Assembly: GCA_021307315.1 (NCBI GenBank)
Contig: JAJSPD010000030.1
Location: forward strand, 62,001-126,000
Length of the DNA: 64,000 nucleotides
Source of the DNA: Bisporella sp. PMI_857
Lineage: Eukaryota > Ascomycota > Leotiomycetes > Helotiales > Helotiaceae
Direction of reading: 5' to 3'
The notes under the pieces are model-generated. The model was not told the DNA's origin. It did not search any database and saw only the letters and a program-made list of their open reading frames with translations. Of the stretch, positions 1 to 10,026 are shown piece after piece. Each line of letters starts with the position of its first letter. Within the stretch, counting starts at the first letter, position 1. A program made the position numbers and the translations under genes.

Positions 1-467
1 GCCTAACAAGGGTCATAGAGCCAACAACATATGCTATCCATTGGGTGTCGTTGGTGGTGTTGGGAAGAGAGAGGTCAAAAAACAACCATGCTGAAGAAGA
101 CTGCTTTCATCAAGACTAATGAAAACCCGTTTCTCTTTGCAGGGCCGGCTATTTATTGCTATAAGTCCGTCACATGGCGATATGGCGCCGCAGTCTTCCA
201 ATATCGAACCATATAATGCTTTGACGAAAGAGGAAGTCACTCCGTAAATGTACGGCGCGGACAGTTATCTATAACCATGACAATTATTCTTCGTGGCACA
301 TAAATACATCCTGTAACCCGCCTACCTTCGCTTTTCCCAGATCACAATCCTTTGCTCTTCATCTGAGATCACAAACTCTGGCAGAACGAATACTCTCTAC
401 CCTTTGTTCAACATAACTCTCCCTATACCTATATCAAATCAACCCTGACTATTTGGCCATCGCCACA
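1..467. other. Intergenic sequence at the window start; 5' region of the first gene
   Basis: No convincing gene is visible. Short overlapping frames lie on both strands near the left edge, without a typical start, domain or splice pattern. The last 100 bases are rich in C and T with little G, as is common just upstream of fungal start codons, so this is probably the promoter and leader of the small secreted protein that follows. Confidence 0.4.
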
Positions 468-843
468 ATGCGTGTCTCGATCCTCCTCTTGGGCCTCGTT
501 CCTGCTGGCGTGCTCGCCAACCCCCTTGCCGAAGCACGTGATATCGTAGCAGGCCTTTCCGCATTCAGCAAACTAGTCGCGCGCAGCGACACGGACATAG
601 CGCCGATCGTTGCGAATGCTGCTGCTCTACTAGACAACACGACAACTGCCCAGGTCAAGACAGTCATTTCGGGTGCGGCAATATTGTTCTCTGATGACTT
701 TGTCAATGAGACTCAGACGTTTATCAAGAATTTTAATGCTGTGAGTTTCTACTTACTCTCTGCTAGGCTGATTTGGTATCCAGCTGACTCATTGCTTGTT
801 TTTGCAGGCCCTGCCGTCTCTTGAGAGGATGATGAAGTTGTAG
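468..843 (+). CDS. Small secreted protein of unknown function (two exons)
   Basis: Exons are 468-740 and 808-843, giving about 102 residues. The intron (741-807) has GTGAGT and TTTGCAG ends and keeps the frame. The first ATG opens a hydrophobic signal peptide (MRVSILLLGLVPAGVLA) with a plausible cleavage site after VLA. The mature part is alpha-helical in character and rich in Ala, Asp and Thr, has two NxT/S sequons and contains no cysteine, so it is not a classical disulfide-rich effector. Length and composition resemble secreted fungal surface-binding or wall-associated helical proteins, but I do not recognise a domain. The frame extends upstream only through a TTG codon, so ATG 468 is the best start. 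Confidence 0.6.
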
Positions 844-1242
844 GAGATCAGCGTATAGTGGTGGTAGATTCAGGGGGGAGTAGAAGGAGATGTTTATTAA
901 GTGGTTATTTATATATGCAAGAGTGAAAATTGTGGGTATATAATGTGGATCCGTATACTTTTACAGCGACGTTAGCAGCTAATATTAGAAATGGATCCCT
1001 CAGCCTTTTAAGATTTTTCTCAACTTTTTTCCAACTTAAAGCTCACTTTTTTTACATCTTAATAACTGCAATTTTATATAAAAGGTACAATATACAAAAT
1101 TAAAGTTATACGCTACACTGACTAACACTTAAAAGCTTACTATTTGTAAAAGCGTTCTAAAAGTGCATCAAATATAATTACTAAATTTAACAAGCTAAAT
1201 ATACCTTGTATAAGAAGTGGTAAGCGTTTTAAAAGTTAGGTA
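844..1242. other. AT-rich gene-free stretch
   Basis: 3' flank of the small secreted protein gene followed by very AT-rich DNA. No open frame of note, and the composition suggests old degenerated sequence. Confidence 0.5.
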
Positions 1243-1251
1243 TATAATAAA

Positions 1252-1896
1252 CGGCAAATGACTGAAATACCACTGTTTTTTACCCGAAATTCTCATATAC
1301 CAGTGTTTTTGTTTGCCTCTTACTGAAATACCATCATTTTGAAGCCAAGGGAAAATGATAGTATTTCAGTTAAAAGCACGTAAAATGATGGTATACTAGT
1401 AATACTACTACAAAACACCTTTCTTACTGGTATACCATCATTCGAGCTGGATAACAAAAAGCAAGAGCGTCAAGCTCAGCGCTTTGATATGAAGCTAAAT
1501 ATGCAATATGCTAAAAAGGAGGTTATACAAAAGAAAGTAGATATTGTCGGCGATCTTTTTAGTAGCGACGACGAGCTTTTAGACGTGCCTAGTGACCTAT
1601 TCAAGGCTAATCACGAGTATATGGTTGAAATACCTCTAGAAATCCGTTATTCTACAAAGTCAAGAAAAGCGTATAGAAGTGCGTGATATTGAGCGATTCA
1701 AGGTTCTTTGTAATTAAAGTACTTTTATTTCTATTATAGGTTGCTTATAAAAGTTGTATCTTTCTTTCTGAAATACCATTCTTTTGTTAGTGATTAACTG
1801 AAATACCATAGTAATGGTATTTCAGTAAGAGGCAAACAAAAACACTGGTATATGAGAATTTCGGGTAAAAAACAGTGGTATTTCAGTCATTTACCG
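1252..1896. mobile_element. Non-autonomous Mutator-like MITE, 645 bp, with a 9-bp target duplication
   Basis: The two ends are inverted copies of each other over about 82 bases, starting CGGCAAATGACTG on the left and CGGTAAATGACTG on the right strand, with one mismatch near the tip. The element is flanked by the perfect direct repeat TATAATAAA at 1243-1251 and 1897-1905. A 9-bp duplication with long terminal inverted repeats is the hallmark of the Mutator (MULE) superfamily. The terminal arms are themselves built from repeated motifs of the type 'ATACCA...TTTTTT'. The interior holds only a 65-codon open frame (1489-1686, Lys/Asp-rich, no recognised domain) and no transposase, so the element would depend on a partner elsewhere. 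A related element lies at 8165-8899. Confidence 0.85.
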
Positions 1897-1905
1897 TATA
1901 ATAAA

Positions 1906-2758
1906 TTCTAGTATAACATTACAAGCATTTTAATCTTTATAATGATCTAAACTGTAGTTGAAAGCAACTTAAATGTCACGGCTCCCGCCGTGTATCCGTA
2001 GATACAGTAGCCAATGGTGGTATAATACAAGAATGTAAAGCTAGAGGAAGAAGAAGAGCTTAAGAGGAGAGAGGAATATATAGATGGTAGGTTCCTTACG
2101 TGAGCCTATGTACCACAGCCAGTCATGCTTGGTAAGCTTGTACGGAGCTTCGTAGTAAAATCTCCTCAAATCATAGTGACTCAGATAGATAATCACTTAC
2201 CAGAAACCCGTGGACTAGTCAGCGCTCTTCAGTATATCCAACAAAAATCATAAACTTCTAATTAAACTCTATGACCTATACTAAAATTGACCTTGACCAC
2301 GGAGCAAGGTACCTCTCTCATCCCAGCGGATGAATCCCCCGTGCGAACAGCTCCTACCTTTCTAGAAAGAACTACACCAAACGCGCCAAAATTACAGCTT
2401 AACACTACCCAAAAAAAACCCCTCCACCTTACCTCCGGTACCGCAGAACCCCCACTACCCCTTACTCCCACTCCCAAAGCCCTTACTAAAAGATACAGCG
2501 CCGCAAGAGCAAGAAACCTCAGCAAACAAGCACCAGCACACAAAACCCTGCTTCGTTGCCTCGTTTGTGGTTCACGTGACGAACCCCCAACCTTCTTTAA
2601 TAGTGTCTAAGACGGGAATAAACGGAAATAAACGGATGTCAGTCAATACCTCGGAAGCGATAACTTTGCCTACAAGTAACTAAGTAAGTCAACCCGAAGT
2701 TCAATTCTGTCAAACGTCACTAAGCGCCTTTTCTGCTGTACTTATACAAACTCCAGAG
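1906..2758. other. Intergenic region and upstream region of the MFS gene
   Basis: Frames of about 100 codons exist here on both strands (around 2262-2610). The plus one opens with a TTG codon and the overlapping frames mirror each other, so I do not call a gene. The 120 bases before 2759 are probably the transporter promoter; they include a short tandem of the type GGAATAAAC/GGAAATAAAC near 2615. Confidence 0.4.
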
Positions 2759-4194
2759 ATGTCTCCGTCAACAGACTCCATTCGACTCACAGCCATTCAT
2801 ACTACTAACCGCAGTCTCCCTCACACTTTCGAACCTGAAACCGAAAATGGAGCCTCGCAGCTCGACCACCATACTAGCGTTACAGCCTCTGAACTCTGGC
2901 CCATAACCCGCCAACGTCAAATGCTCGTCTTGATCTCCGCTTTCCTAACAACAGCCATCACAATTGGTTTCAACCAAGCCTATGGCGTTTTCCAGTCGTA
3001 CTACATCTCCCCCACTCAAACCATGCTTCCGAAATCCACCTCTAGAGATGGTGCTCTTGTCGCTTTCGTTGGAACGCTGGGGTATGGTCTCACGTGGGGA
3101 GGGAGCATCTTCGTCAACCCCGTCATGGCACGCTTGGGCGTAAGGGGAACGAGATGGTTAGGCATTACTGGAGTCGTGGGAATGAGTGCTGGATTCGGAC
3201 TTGCGAGCCTGAGTACACAGGTCTGGCACCTCCTCCTCACGCAGGGTCTCCTCTTTGGTCTGGGCTCCTCACTTCTTTACTTCCCTATCCTCAGCGCTGC
3301 CCCAGAATACTTCACTGCTCACCGGGGCTCGGCTATGGGCTTCATCCTCTCTGGTGCGGGAATCGGTGGTCTCGTCTTTTCGCCCCTTATCCGAGTACTA
3401 ATATCAGCTATTGGACCACGATGGACGTTACGCTTCCTCTGTTTTCTAAACCTGATTATCTCGTTGCCCATCGCGATTAGCGCAGCTCCGTCTCGCTTTG
3501 TAGAAAGGAGACCGACACATGTGAACCTAAAGCTGGCACTGAAGCCAGCCTTTCTGTTCAGTGCCGGGGCCGCTTTCTTTCAAGCTGGTGGGAATGGGTT
3601 GCCATTGACATTTCTGCCCGAGTATTCTGTTGCTATAGGCTACTCGGCTAGTTTTGGGGCTACATTGTTGGCAGTTTCTAACGGTGTCAATTCTGTTTGT
3701 CGAGTGATCTCGGGCTACGCAGGGGATAAATGGGGTCGGCAAAACACGCTCATTCTCACTGTTTCACTTTCCGTGACATTTGTGCTGGGATTTTGGCTCA
3801 CTAGCACCGCTGCAGGTGGAAATAAGATCTTGTGGGTGCTGTTCGTGGTCTTTTATGGTGCTGCAGGTGGTGGGTATAATGCTTTGTTCCCAACTGTAAG
3901 TCCATTCTATTTGATGAGTTGAAATCGTGTGCTGAATGAGTTATGCAGACTGTTGCTGAGGTCTTTGGGCTTCAGGCATACCCTAGTGTGAGTGGGTTCA
4001 TGTACTTCATGAGAGGACTTGGAACGATGTTCGGCAGTCCCGTTGGAGGTAAGATATTGGGTGAAAGTCGAGTGAGCAATTACAGAAATATGGTGCTATT
4101 TGATAGTGCATTGCTCGCAGGTGCAGCTATTTGTGTTGTGGTAGTAAGGTGTTGGGACGCTGTCGAGAAGAGAGGATGGAAGTGGAAGGCTTAA
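2759..4194 (+). CDS. MFS transporter, monocarboxylate-transporter type
   Basis: Exons are 2759-3895 and 3949-4194; the 53-base intron (GTAAGT...TATGCAG) keeps phase 0. The product is about 460 residues, typical of 12-helix fungal monocarboxylate-like carriers. A cytosolic N-terminal tail of about 55 residues precedes the first membrane helix (VLISAFLTTAITIGFNQAYG), followed by the characteristic GVFQSYY and an RLGVRGTRW loop after helix 2-3. Later there is GYAGDKWGRQ, the conserved signature of the central loop in the second half. It should sit in the plasma or an internal membrane and move a small organic acid or related solute by proton coupling; the substrate cannot be read from the sequence. 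Neighbours give no pathway, but a pectinase gene follows 1.7 kb downstream. Confidence 0.85.
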
Positions 4195-4684
4195 GTGCTT
4201 TTACTCTATCTAGATCACAGATGTAAACAGGTTAAATATGTTCTTGTTCATGGGTCTACGTCCTCAAAAGCTTGACAACTATTTTCACGCCGGCGTTCTG
4301 CAGGGGTACGGTATAGCACTACTCTTCCAGCTTTCAATCAGGATACTTCTGTTAGTTCCAATACTTAACATAAAGATAGCTCAGCCACGAGCATAAGTTT
4401 CGTGTTGGCGGCAAAATGGAAATACAAAGGCTAAGGATGGCCACCCATGCGCGTCCGACTGCTCTGTTAGTCTGGACATGAGAAGTCCTCACTTTAAAGT
4501 CTATTGAGATCGTTGCAAAAGCTAAGCCTGTGATGCAGCCTGGACTGATTTACTGACCATTATTTGAATCCTTTAGAGATATGTCGCTCCATATTCTACC
4601 GGGCCACCAAAAGATGACGATGTCCAAGCACCATGCCAAGACCTTGCCCGCTATCCGGCCTATGACTTTGACGCCGGAAGGCTT
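4195..4684. other. Intergenic region
   Basis: 3' flank of the transporter gene and unassigned DNA; no convincing open frame. A short frame starting at 4581 runs into the MITE arm and is not considered a gene. Confidence 0.45.
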
Positions 4685-4686
4685 TA

Positions 4687-5131
4687 CAAGGGGGTATCAT
4701 GAACGGGCTGCGCCCCCCCCCCCCCCCTGGTCAGAACATCAAATATCAGTAAAAATCACATCAAGACGCAATGCAAATGCCTTCATTTTCTTAGTATTTG
4801 CGTCTAAAGTAAATGTAAACAATATGTAATTGATTTTACTATATTTTATGCTTCTTTTTAGCATTATAATGGTCTAAATTCTTTGTGGCTAGTAAGAACC
4901 ATTCTAGAGAGTAAGGTTTAACGCGTTCTTTTTTGCTAATCGCTAGCCAGGAAAGTGATTCGAATCGCGAAATGACTTGCAATTATAGTATTTACTAGGC
5001 ATATTGCCTACATGTGCTTTGGACACAATTACTAAGAAAATGGTAGCATTTTCGTTGCGTCTTGATGTGATTTTTACTGATATTTGATGTTCTGACCAGG
5101 GGGGGCGCAGCCCGTTCATGATACCCCCTTG
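4687..5131. mobile_element. Tc1/mariner-type MITE, 445 bp, flanked by TA
   Basis: Inverted arms of roughly 130 bases begin CAAGGGGGTATCATGAACGG on both ends and are bounded by the dinucleotide TA (4685-4686 and 5132-5133), the duplication expected for Tc1/mariner elements. The arms are identical for the outer 26 bases and again for about 50 bases further in, then diverge inward. The most striking difference is a homopolymer: 15 C in the left arm (4713-4727) against 7 G at the matching place in the right arm (5099-5105). There is no transposase between the arms, only AT-rich DNA, so this is a non-autonomous copy. Confidence 0.75.
4713..4727. repeat. Poly-C tract inside the MITE arm
   Basis: Fifteen consecutive C; the matching tract in the opposite arm has only seven. 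Such tracts are prone to slippage and to sequencing error. Confidence 0.9.
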
Positions 5132-5133
5132 TA

Positions 5134-5899
5134 ACATCTCTTTGCCAAGCCAATTCTTTTCCATATTGTGTAACGATAGGATACCCCCGCCCCCACTTTA
5201 ATACCCCGCAAAGTGCCATCACAGACCTATTAGGATCGCCTACGTGCGTGTAGACTTTTCAGGAAATTGAGATAGATTGACTTCGGTACAATTGTTTCGG
5301 TGCTTCGCATTATCTTAGGAATAGTGGCCGACTTATGGGTAGTAATTTTCCGGAAAGCGTTTCGTGGTTTGAACGTGCTTTAGATATTGCAGGAGCTCTT
5401 GCTGCGCTGCTTTGAGAGCTCCTCACATCCACGATCTTTCTTTTTAGGGGATAGGTTGTGATTTTCCAATAGATAATGTGTCAGGGGCACCAAATGTAGC
5501 GAGCTGTAGTATCAGAGGTTCTTTCTTTATTCAAAAGTGGCTAAAAATTACCCTATCCCTTTTTCTTACTATGTTTGGTACGGCGTTTGCATACCTAATC
5601 GTCTTAGATAAGCAAGAGTGACTAAACGTAGCTTGATTCCACAAAGCTCAAAGCTCGCAATAGCTGAGGAAATGAAGAGGATCTTCTTGATTCGCGGAAC
5701 ATTACTACTTGCTAGCTATTCAACCGAAGGGATGGCCTAGGAACGGGACCTCCATCATTCGAAATTCTCAAATAAGTGAACCACTGATCTACGTGGAGTA
5801 TTAAATATGGTGGTAACCTCTTCACTAATTCCATGTCTATTTCTGAATGCAAGCTCGTTTATTACTTACTGTTGTAGTCATTTTTCTCCCCAAGTAGCG
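5134..5899. other. Intergenic region and upstream region of the GH28 gene
   Basis: No supported gene. A frame open from 5807 only extends the GH28 reading frame upstream of its signal-peptide ATG. The sequence near 5797 (GTATTAAATATGG) could be a TATA-like element, but this is weak. Confidence 0.4.
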
Positions 5900-7457
5900 A
5901 TGAGATATCTTACGTATATTATCTGGCTGGCTCTTATCTCGTGCCTTGCACTTGCTGAGTATAGTGCTCCATCATGGGGAGGGGCAATTCCTGCCAACGC
6001 ATTGAGAGATCTCAAGGCGACTCGTCCTTTCAGGACTTGCGTCATCCAAGCCCACCAAAACGGCTCGGATGACTCTCCTGCCATAATATCCGCCTTTAGC
6101 AGATGCAAAAGTAATTCTCAGATACAATTCCAGAACACTACGTACTACATAGGTAAAGCTATGAAGTTCAGTGATCTGGATAATGTGAAGATTGATATTC
6201 AAGGTACCCTGGTTGTATGTTAAACTTGTCTTCCTCGCATACAAAGTAGACCGTCACTTAGCATTAATACCGAGACTGATATAGTGGAGCACTGACATCC
6301 AATACTGGCTCGAAAATTCACTACCAATTGGTCCTGGGAAAGACCAAAATAGTTATCCTCCAGCGGCATACCAGAATCAAACAACTGCTTTGATTCTTGG
6401 GGGCAAGAGACTTTGGATTGAAGGTTTTGGCTACGGAACTTTCGATGGCAATGGGCAGGCATGGTATGATTTTGTAAAGGGCCAGTCTAATTATCCCAGT
6501 AAGTTTTCTTCGAAGATGATTAGTGATCATACTGACAGTGTGGTAGATCGTCCACATGCACTTGTACTGACAGCCGAGGACTCTTACGTCCACGGCCTTC
6601 GTTTCATCCAGCCCCAGATGTGGTAAGTTAGAAGCTCTGGACTTATCTCGTTCCAAATTATGACATAGAGTGGTAGGACTGTGACCATTGTCGGATCCAA
6701 AAGAGTCTTGCTCGAGGACATTTATGTAAACGCAACAAGCACGAATGACCAGCCCGCGCGTAATACCGATGGAGCCAACACCATGTTCTCCGATCGAATC
6801 ACTTTTCGAAGATGGACTATTGAAAATGGTGATGACTGCATCGCTGCAAAAGCGAACTCTACCAATATCTTGATCGAATATGCTACGTTCTACAAGGGAC
6901 AAGGTATTGCCATAGGCAGTGTTGGACAATATCACAATCAATTTGAGATAGTCGAGAACGTGACGGCTCGGAATATTGTGGCTTACGGCTCTCGCTATAT
7001 CGCTCGTATCAAGACTTGGACAGGCGAGCAGAATGACTGGCCTCCTAATGGCGGAGGTGGTGGCGTCGGCTGTAAGTGCGTTTTGATTTATTTTCCGTTC
7101 TCTTAGGAAACAACGGCGCTAATCTTCGCAGATGCCCGGAACATCATCTGGGACAATATTACTATCCACGATGGAGAGAAATCACCACTCGTTATCAACC
7201 AATGCTACACGAACGTCAATAAGGCAAATTGTAGCACCTCAACATTCGATATTAGTAATATAACCTACAAGAATCTCGGCGGCACAATCAAAACTCGAAA
7301 CATGGCCCAATTCCAGTGCAGTCGGTCTCAAGGTGGCTGTGATGGAGTCTCAATGGAGAATGTCCGGTTCACAAACACCGCAACATCCCCCCCTGAGCCG
7401 GCTAGCATTATTAGATGCAGCAATGTTAATAAGCCAGTAGGATACACGTGTAGCTGA
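5900..7457 (+). CDS. Secreted glycoside hydrolase family 28, exo-polygalacturonase-like
   Basis: Five exons: 5900-6214, 6285-6498, 6547-6622, 6677-7071 and 7132-7457, all with GT-AG introns that keep frame, giving 441 residues. A signal peptide (about residues 1-19, ending CLALA) directs secretion. GH28 hallmarks are present in order: NTDG (231-234), GDDC (253-256) and RIK (312-314), which carry the acidic catalytic residues and the substrate-binding basic pair. The usual GHG histidine is replaced by KGQGIAIGS (275-283), a variant I associate with exo-acting GH28 enzymes. The expected reaction is hydrolysis of galacturonan or related pectin from the non-reducing end outside the cell. Rhamnogalacturonan-type specificity cannot be excluded. 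Several N-glycosylation sequons fit an extracellular enzyme. Confidence 0.88.
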
Positions 7458-7746
7458 ATCAATGACATATAATTGTTCTCTATGCTTGCTCTTCCCTCAT
7501 ATTTCTTCTTTCTGCTCTGCAAACTCTATCTATATTAGGTCATGAGGACGCGAAAACAACTCTCGATAAAATTCTGACCAGTGCTGCAACTGAGTCTTTA
7601 TCCATTTACATTTTTCCTCCTTAGTTTAGTATTCTTGTTGAACAGGCTAGGTCTAAGGATCATACCTAACCTATTGGGGAAGTTCTGGATACGCATGCGT
7701 ATTTTAGCTTTGATGATGAATCTACTGACTTATGCGTTACGTCGTA

Positions 7747-7917
7747 TGTGATACTCACGTGTGAGTATCACATCTCTATAAGTAGAGAGATCCTTTCCTG
7801 TAGTTCGTAGTTCTATAACCTTCAGCAATTGACTCGTTTTACCCTATACTCTCTGAAGGCCACGTGACTCTCTTTCTACAATTCTCGTAATAGAACCACT
7901 TATTAGCCACTTTCACA
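7747..7917. mobile_element. LTR-like fragment (candidate solo LTR), 171 bp
   Basis: The segment opens TGTGATACTC and closes TTTCACA, fitting the TG...CA rule with short terminal inverted repeats. Its first bases form a 13-bp inverted repeat with a 2-base loop (7746-7773). A TATA-like CTCTATAAG follows at about 7774, as in copia-type LTR promoters. I see no matching second LTR, no coding domain and no clear target duplication, so this may be a degenerate remnant. Confidence 0.35.
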
Positions 7918-8155
7918 GACCTCAGGATTTGGCTTCGTGACAAAGCGTAGATAGATTACTTTTGTAAAATATAATAGATTTACTGTTAAAGTATAATTAA
8001 ACTATTACAAGTAGACAATAACATGTTGATATTAGACAAAAGCAATTATATAGAAATTGTAGAAATTATTAATAAAAGCAAAGATCTTGTGTTGAAAGTG
8101 CATTTTATAGTGAAAATATATAAGCAAAGTATTTGGAAACTTACTTAAATGTCTT
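7918..8155. other. AT-rich spacer between the LTR-like fragment and the foldback MITE
   Basis: No gene or repeat recognised. Confidence 0.4.
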
Positions 8156-8164
8156 TTAATATAA

Positions 8165-8899
8165 CGGCAAATATCTCAAATACCATCGTTTTGTTGCCAA
8201 ATATCTGATATACCACACTTTTTTTGCCGAATATCTCATATACCACTTTGATGGTATATGAAATATACGTCAACAAAACGATAGTATATCAGATATTCGT
8301 CAACATTCACTGTAAAGCCTGTAATACACTCTGTAGCAACTACGCTGTAACAATCACAATACACGCTGCAGCAACTACAATACACACTATAGCAATACAA
8401 TTACAATTACGATATAGCAATACATGCTACAACAATACAATTACAATTACGAGTTAAATACGCTGTAGCAATTTCATTGTAACAACTACAATACACGCTG
8501 CAGCAATATATACTGAAATAATGCAATTACAAATACAAATTAAATATAGTACAACTTATATTAATTTATATCGATATATTATATATTGCTAGTTTATATA
8601 TTGTTATAGCGTGTATTGTAGTTGTTACAGCGTATTTAACTCGTAATTGTAATTGTATTGCTATAGCGTGTATTGTAGTTGCTGCAGCGTGTATTGTGAT
8701 TGCTACAGTGTAGATGCACAAAAAACGATGGTATATAAGATATATTAGTGTTTCTCATATACCATCGTTTTGTCATTAAGTATCTGAAATACCACTGTTT
8801 TGCGCCAAGAGACAAATGGTGGTATATGAGATATTCGGCAAAAAAAGTGTGGTATATGAGATATTTGGCAACAAAACGATGGATTTGAGATATTTGCCG
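8165..8899. mobile_element. Foldback Mutator-like MITE, 735 bp, with a 9-bp target duplication
   Basis: The ends are inverted copies starting CGGCAAATATCTCAAATACC and are flanked by the perfect 9-bp direct repeat TTAATATAA (8156-8164 and 8900-8908). The outer arms consist of alternating units such as CATATACCAC and TTTTTGCCGAATATC. The inner part is also an inverted repeat: the left half (about 8305-8460) is a run of degenerate units like GCAGCAACTACAATACAC, and the right half (about 8600-8715) carries their reverse complements. Almost the whole element can therefore fold into one long hairpin. No transposase is present. Terminal octamer, duplication length and arm style match the element at 1252-1896, so both belong to one family. 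Confidence 0.85.
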
Positions 8900-9023
8900 T
8901 TAATATAAATTAGCCGAGAATAGTTAGCGGCATCGTAGACTATTAAATTGAACTTCTAACACTAACTCTTTCAAATATTTCTTAATCAGAGAGGTTTTCA
9001 AGATCAGATCATTTATCTATGCA

Positions 9024-10026
9024 TTATCCTCTCCAAATTCGTTGCATTAAATTACGCCTAGGACCTGAATGGTGCGGAGAAATATCAAGCATGTCCTCTG
9101 TCGTTGATGGTAACGATCTATGTATCTCAAATACAGCCTTATGCTGAATTGGATCCCTCACTTCTTCATATGTCCATGGTAACTCCACCACAAAAATTTT
9201 GACTCCTTTAACTTTCTCAAGCGGGGCTAATAGCAATTTCTCAGAACCCCGAAGTTGTACATATAGATTGTAATCTTGAGCTCTGTCAAACTTCTCATCG
9301 AGGAGATGGTTGACCAAATTAGCTTCCATATAGCTTCTTCTTCCGGCCAGCCAGGCTTATAGCCTCTTGGCATTTGGTTCTCGTTCAATAGAGTATCACC
9401 GAAGAATAAGGTTGGCTTGATAAGGTATGATAGTTGAAGACAACGGATTGAATTTAAATGTGAAGACGGTACAGTTGAAAAGAACCTTTCCGCTGTTGCA
9501 AGGTTGATCAAACTAAATGTAACAGACGTATAAATCAACTTAATTGACTCATTATACCTAAAGGATAAAAATATTGTCAGACAACACTCGGGGAATATTG
9601 CTCAAGAACTTACATGCGACGGCAGCTTAATAGCAAGGAGATAAGTGATGGTAGCCGTCCACCTACTACAGCCTCTTTACAGAGGTTGTGGCTATTTCCC
9701 CACGAACTTCTGTGTACCGAAGACCCGTTGTGATCATGAGTAGCGATGCAAGGTTGACATACTAACTTGTATATTTCCTTGTTAGATAACTCCCCTGGGT
9801 CGTGCTCCTGTGCAATCAAAATAACATGCAATATCTCTCCAACAGCTGCTATTACTAATTGCTCATAAATAAGGATGCGGACATCCAAGGAAAGTCTCTG
9901 GAAGAATGCAGATTCTGTTTGCTCGCTGACAAGCTCTTTAAACCAAATTGCTTGACTCTTATTAGGTATTACCGTATGGTTGGTAGTTGACCTAGCACGG
10001 AGGGAGTGGGGTACAGATTCATCCAT
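9024..10026 (-). pseudogene. DUF7730-like fungal protein, apparently frameshifted
   Basis: The first exon (9614-10026) starts at an ATG giving MDESVPHSLR. It contains FFQRLSLDVRILIYEQLV, the N-terminal motif of fungal DUF7730/2EXR-type proteins, and ends LLLSCRRM. A 56-base intron (9558-9613, GTAAGT...TTTAG) leads to YNESIKLIYTSVTFS, the next conserved block. The second exon starts in the frame that stops at 9227, but the conserved continuation (EKLLLAPLEKVKGVKIFVVELPW) lies in another frame ending at 9024. The two frames overlap at 9227-9329, so an indel near 9245-9265 is the simplest explanation. The full protein would have been about 310 residues. Function of the family is unknown; such genes are abundant in filamentous ascomycetes. 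Confidence 0.6.

Noticed and set aside
2262..2610. Overlapping frames of about 93-107 codons on both strands
   Set aside because: The plus frame opens with TTG and the minus frame mirrors it. There is no domain, start context or splice partner, so they are treated as chance.
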